Assembly (NCBI GenBank): GCA_029976005.1
Contig: JARKOQ010000246.1
Location: forward strand, 1-64,000
Source: Aggregatilineales bacterium
GTDB lineage: Bacteria > Chloroflexota > Anaerolineae > Aggregatilineales > Ch27
Direction: 5' to 3'
DNA length: 64,000 nucleotides
Numbering within the stretch: position 1 is the stretch's first letter; each line of letters opens with the position of its first letter. Of the stretch, positions 62,445-64,000 are shown in pieces. The translations under genes were made by a program, and so were the position numbers. The notes under the pieces are model-generated. The model was not told the DNA's origin and made no database searches. It saw nothing but the letters and a program-made list of their open reading frames with translations.

Positions 62445-62655
62445 CGAAATGTCCTCCCTGAAAAGTGTATTTGCAGTACAGGCGACTCGGGTGCTCGCGC
62501 GGCAGGATGCGCGTCGGGCAGCGCCCCGATCCACTGTGTGCCGCGCGCATCCCTGTTATACCACGCACCCGGTTATCTTACCCACTCCGGGGCGGCGGTT
62601 TTCACGAATTTGTATGGGTAAGGCCCCTTGCCCGAACGGGCGGAGGACGCCACGA

Positions 62656-63585
62656 TCACGCCGGTTCGATAGGGTCGTCGGACCTGACGAGTTTCATCCC
62701 CTGCCGGGCGTATGCTGCCAGGGCCTCGTTGGCGATCGCGTCGAAGTCGATCTGAGGATGGGCGACGGACGAGGTGCAGTCGATCAGCAGGCGCAGGCGG
62801 CTCATGAGGTCCGGCTCCTGGGCGAAGGCGCGCGCAATCGAGGCGACGGTCTCCAGCACGCAGTGGCTCTTGGCCTGTCCGGCGATGTAGATCAGGTCGT
62901 AGGCTCTGAGCATGTCCAGAAAAGCGGTGTTGGCCTCGCCCAGTGGATGGCCGGGAATTTTGACCTCTGGCTCCAGGATCGAATAGTGCTCGGTTTCGGG
63001 GATAGAGCCTTTGGTCAGGAAGATCGGCTGCGCCTGGCGCGCGCCTGCGTGATAGGCAATGGCTTCGTACAGGGCCGGGGTGATGGCCTGGCCGGGGGTG
63101 CCGATCATGGTGTGGTAGGGCCAGATCATCAGCACCTTTTTGGCCTGTTCTTCCAGCCTGCGGACGTAGTCCACCGACCAATCCGGCTCGATCAGCGGCT
63201 TCCACCGGCCCTGGCGCACGTCCTCGCTGCCGATCGGCGTGAAAGGGGCAGGGTGCTCGCCCCGGTCGTTGATCCACCAGGTCGGATAGAAAATCTGGAT
63301 CGGCGTGTGGCTGTCCAGCGAAACCGCGATCGTGCTGATCTGATCCAGGTCGCGGTACAGCCATTCTATAGTGCGACGGGTATCCGCTACCGCGCCCGGC
63401 ACGGATAGCGCCCCGTCGGGATGGATGAAGTCCACCTGGGTATCCACCAGGAGCAGGAGCACGCGGCGTCGATCCTGGGCGGCGGGGCGGAGATGCGCGG
63501 CCTGCCCGGCCGCGAGGGCGGCCGCCGTCTGGGGGATGTAGAGCGTGCCGATCCGGTCGGGGGAGTAGAAGTCTGGGAAAGTCAT
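62656..63585 (-). CDS. Isochorismatase-family cysteine hydrolase (nicotinamidase-like)
   Basis: A 309-residue cytoplasmic hydrolase. The catalytic triad positions are Asp in LLLVDTQVDFIHPDG, Lys in FLTKGSIPE and Cys in GQAKSHCVLETVASI. VDTQVDF is close to nicotinamidase. It is longer than the usual 180-220 residues, with about 60 extra residues at the N-terminus (DFYSPDRIGTLYIPQT) and an insert near the middle, so nicotinamidase is not certain. ATG 63585. Its promoter overlaps a palindrome (63665-63685). Confidence 0.87.
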   Translation of the reverse strand: MTFPDFYSPDRIGTLYIPQTAAALAAGQAAHLRPAAQDRRRVLLLLVDTQVDFIHPDGALSVPGAVADTRRTIEWLYRDLDQISTIAVSLDSHTPIQIFYPTWWINDRGEHPAPFTPIGSEDVRQGRWKPLIEPDWSVDYVRRLEEQAKKVLMIWPYHTMIGTPGQAITPALYEAIAYHAGARQAQPIFLTKGSIPETEHYSILEPEVKIPGHPLGEANTAFLDMLRAYDLIYIAGQAKSHCVLETVASIARAFAQEPDLMSRLRLLIDCTSSVAHPQIDFDAIANEALAAYARQGMKLVRSDDPIEPA

Positions 63586-63664
63586 CGAAGCCTCATTATT
63601 GTTAAATCGACACGAAGTGCGTTGAAAAGGAAAGGGGCAAGCCTGCCCCAGTGTGATGCGGATT

Positions 63665-63685
63665 TAGTGTTTCAATTACACTATA
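63665..63685 (-). promoter_or_regulatory. -10 element overlapping an inverted repeat upstream of the isochorismatase gene
   Basis: Arms TAGTGT (63665-63670) and ACACTA (63678-63683), seven bases apart, overlap the minus-strand -10 TATAGT (63680-63685). It looks like a repressor operator. Start of the gene is about 80-95 bases downstream. Confidence 0.6.
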
Positions 63686-63861
63686 TCAGACGGGGGAATG
63701 GGTGTCAAGCTGGCCGACAGGCACAGCCTGATGGGGACGAGGCCGGTCGCAAAGCGGGAACAGGGCACGGAAAAGGCACGGATAGATACGGCTTCAGAAG
63801 CATGATCCGTAGTGATTCATTGAAAATGATCGCATGGATGGATCGGGCGTCGCGCGGTCGG

Positions 63862-63986
63862 GGATTGGAAATCCGACTCAGAACACGAAGTCCTCCGGAC
63901 TGAACCGCCGTCTTTAGTCCGGAGGACTTATTCTCCAGAGTCGTGGATTTCAATCCGCGACCCGGCGATGACACATCCGTGTCATC
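63862..63986. repeat. Cluster of four palindromes at the right window edge (REP-like or IS-end-like)
   Basis: Four hairpins in 125 bp: GGATT/AATCC (63862-63874), AAGTCCTCCGGACT/AGTCCGGAGGACTT (63888-63929, 14 bp perfect), GTCGtGGATT/AATCCgCGAC (63940-63961) and GATGACAC/GTGTCATC (63967-63986). The first and third share the GGATT/AATCC arm. Arrangement is like REP/RAYT palindromes or transposon ends; no transposase is inside the window. The rest of 63686-64000 shows no supported gene. Confidence 0.65.
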
Positions 63987-64000
63987 AATTTCTCACTCTT

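Noticed and set aside
63705-63974. 89-codon minus-strand ORF at the right edge
   Set aside because: It runs across the palindromes, has no ribosome binding site and no recognisable pattern.
63862-63986. Possible CRISPR array
   Set aside because: The palindromes differ from each other and are not separated by regular spacers; there are no cas genes.
1-64000. tRNA, rRNA or tmRNA genes
   Set aside because: No T-arm consensus or rRNA conserved segments were seen in any intergenic stretch; small genes could still be missed by eye.

Overview
The window is GC-rich chromosomal DNA of a free-living bacterium, most likely a member of the Chloroflexota (Anaerolineae-like). This is an inference from gene content and style, not from a marker phylogeny. 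The supporting traits are secreted proteins with Thr-Pro-rich linkers, a membrane pyrophosphatase, an eukaryotic-type Ser/Thr kinase with an ectodomain, L,D-transpeptidase, LysM and SH3 surface proteins, CBS-type ClC channels and a recurrent extended -10 promoter (TGCTATAAT-like). I found no rRNA, tRNA, CRISPR array, prophage or intact insertion sequence. Genes are tightly packed, mostly in short operons.

Layout. 1-4139 (minus) is a ferric-iron ABC importer operon (binding protein, fused permease, cupin, YwiC-like membrane protein, ATPase cut by the window edge) behind two tandem copies of a 23-bp operator-like repeat. 4458-8675 holds a CBS-pair protein, an M20 peptidase and a two-gene glycosyltransferase operon. 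9103-11829 encodes a K+-independent-type proton pyrophosphatase with a large insertion. 12842-15959 is a copper operon (promoter, CsoR operator, csoR-copZ-copA). 16050-24307 holds a cytoplasmic GH9 enzyme, greA with a structured leader, an M3 peptidase, lysS and a ClC-CBS-TrkA_C channel. 24356-31223 holds a small NHLP/Os1348-like peptide, an L,D-transpeptidase, trmD, a Ser/Thr kinase, a small anchored protein and a HAD phosphatase.

31302-36452 is a run of three tandem secreted gluzincin-like paralogues, the last of which has lost its zinc site, translationally coupled to rlmN. 36449-41000 holds an orphan chemoreceptor-like protein, recF, a phosphoesterase and deoC. 41283-49111 is a cell-surface block: LysM/Cna-B protein, DUF2723 glycosyltransferase, lipoprotein glycosidase and a protein with six SH3-like modules. 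49332-52222 is a compact fabG-DUF322-nusB-tatA/B-tatC operon. 52340-54604 pairs a cyclic-2,3-diphosphoglycerate-synthetase-like GTPase with an alpha/beta hydrolase. 54757-60627 is a 1956-residue thioester alpha-2-macroglobulin. The right end holds an amino-acid ABC binding protein and permease without ATPase, an isochorismatase-family hydrolase, and a gene-free tail with a cluster of palindromes resembling REP/RAYT or IS-end DNA.

The most useful leads are the gluzincin triplet with its pseudo-enzyme, the orphan NHLP-like peptide, the G13 tract inside the CsoR operator, the greA leader hairpins, the kinase ectodomain with acidic loops, the archaeal-type GTPase, and the terminal palindrome cluster. 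No single locus here is convincingly a wholly new system.
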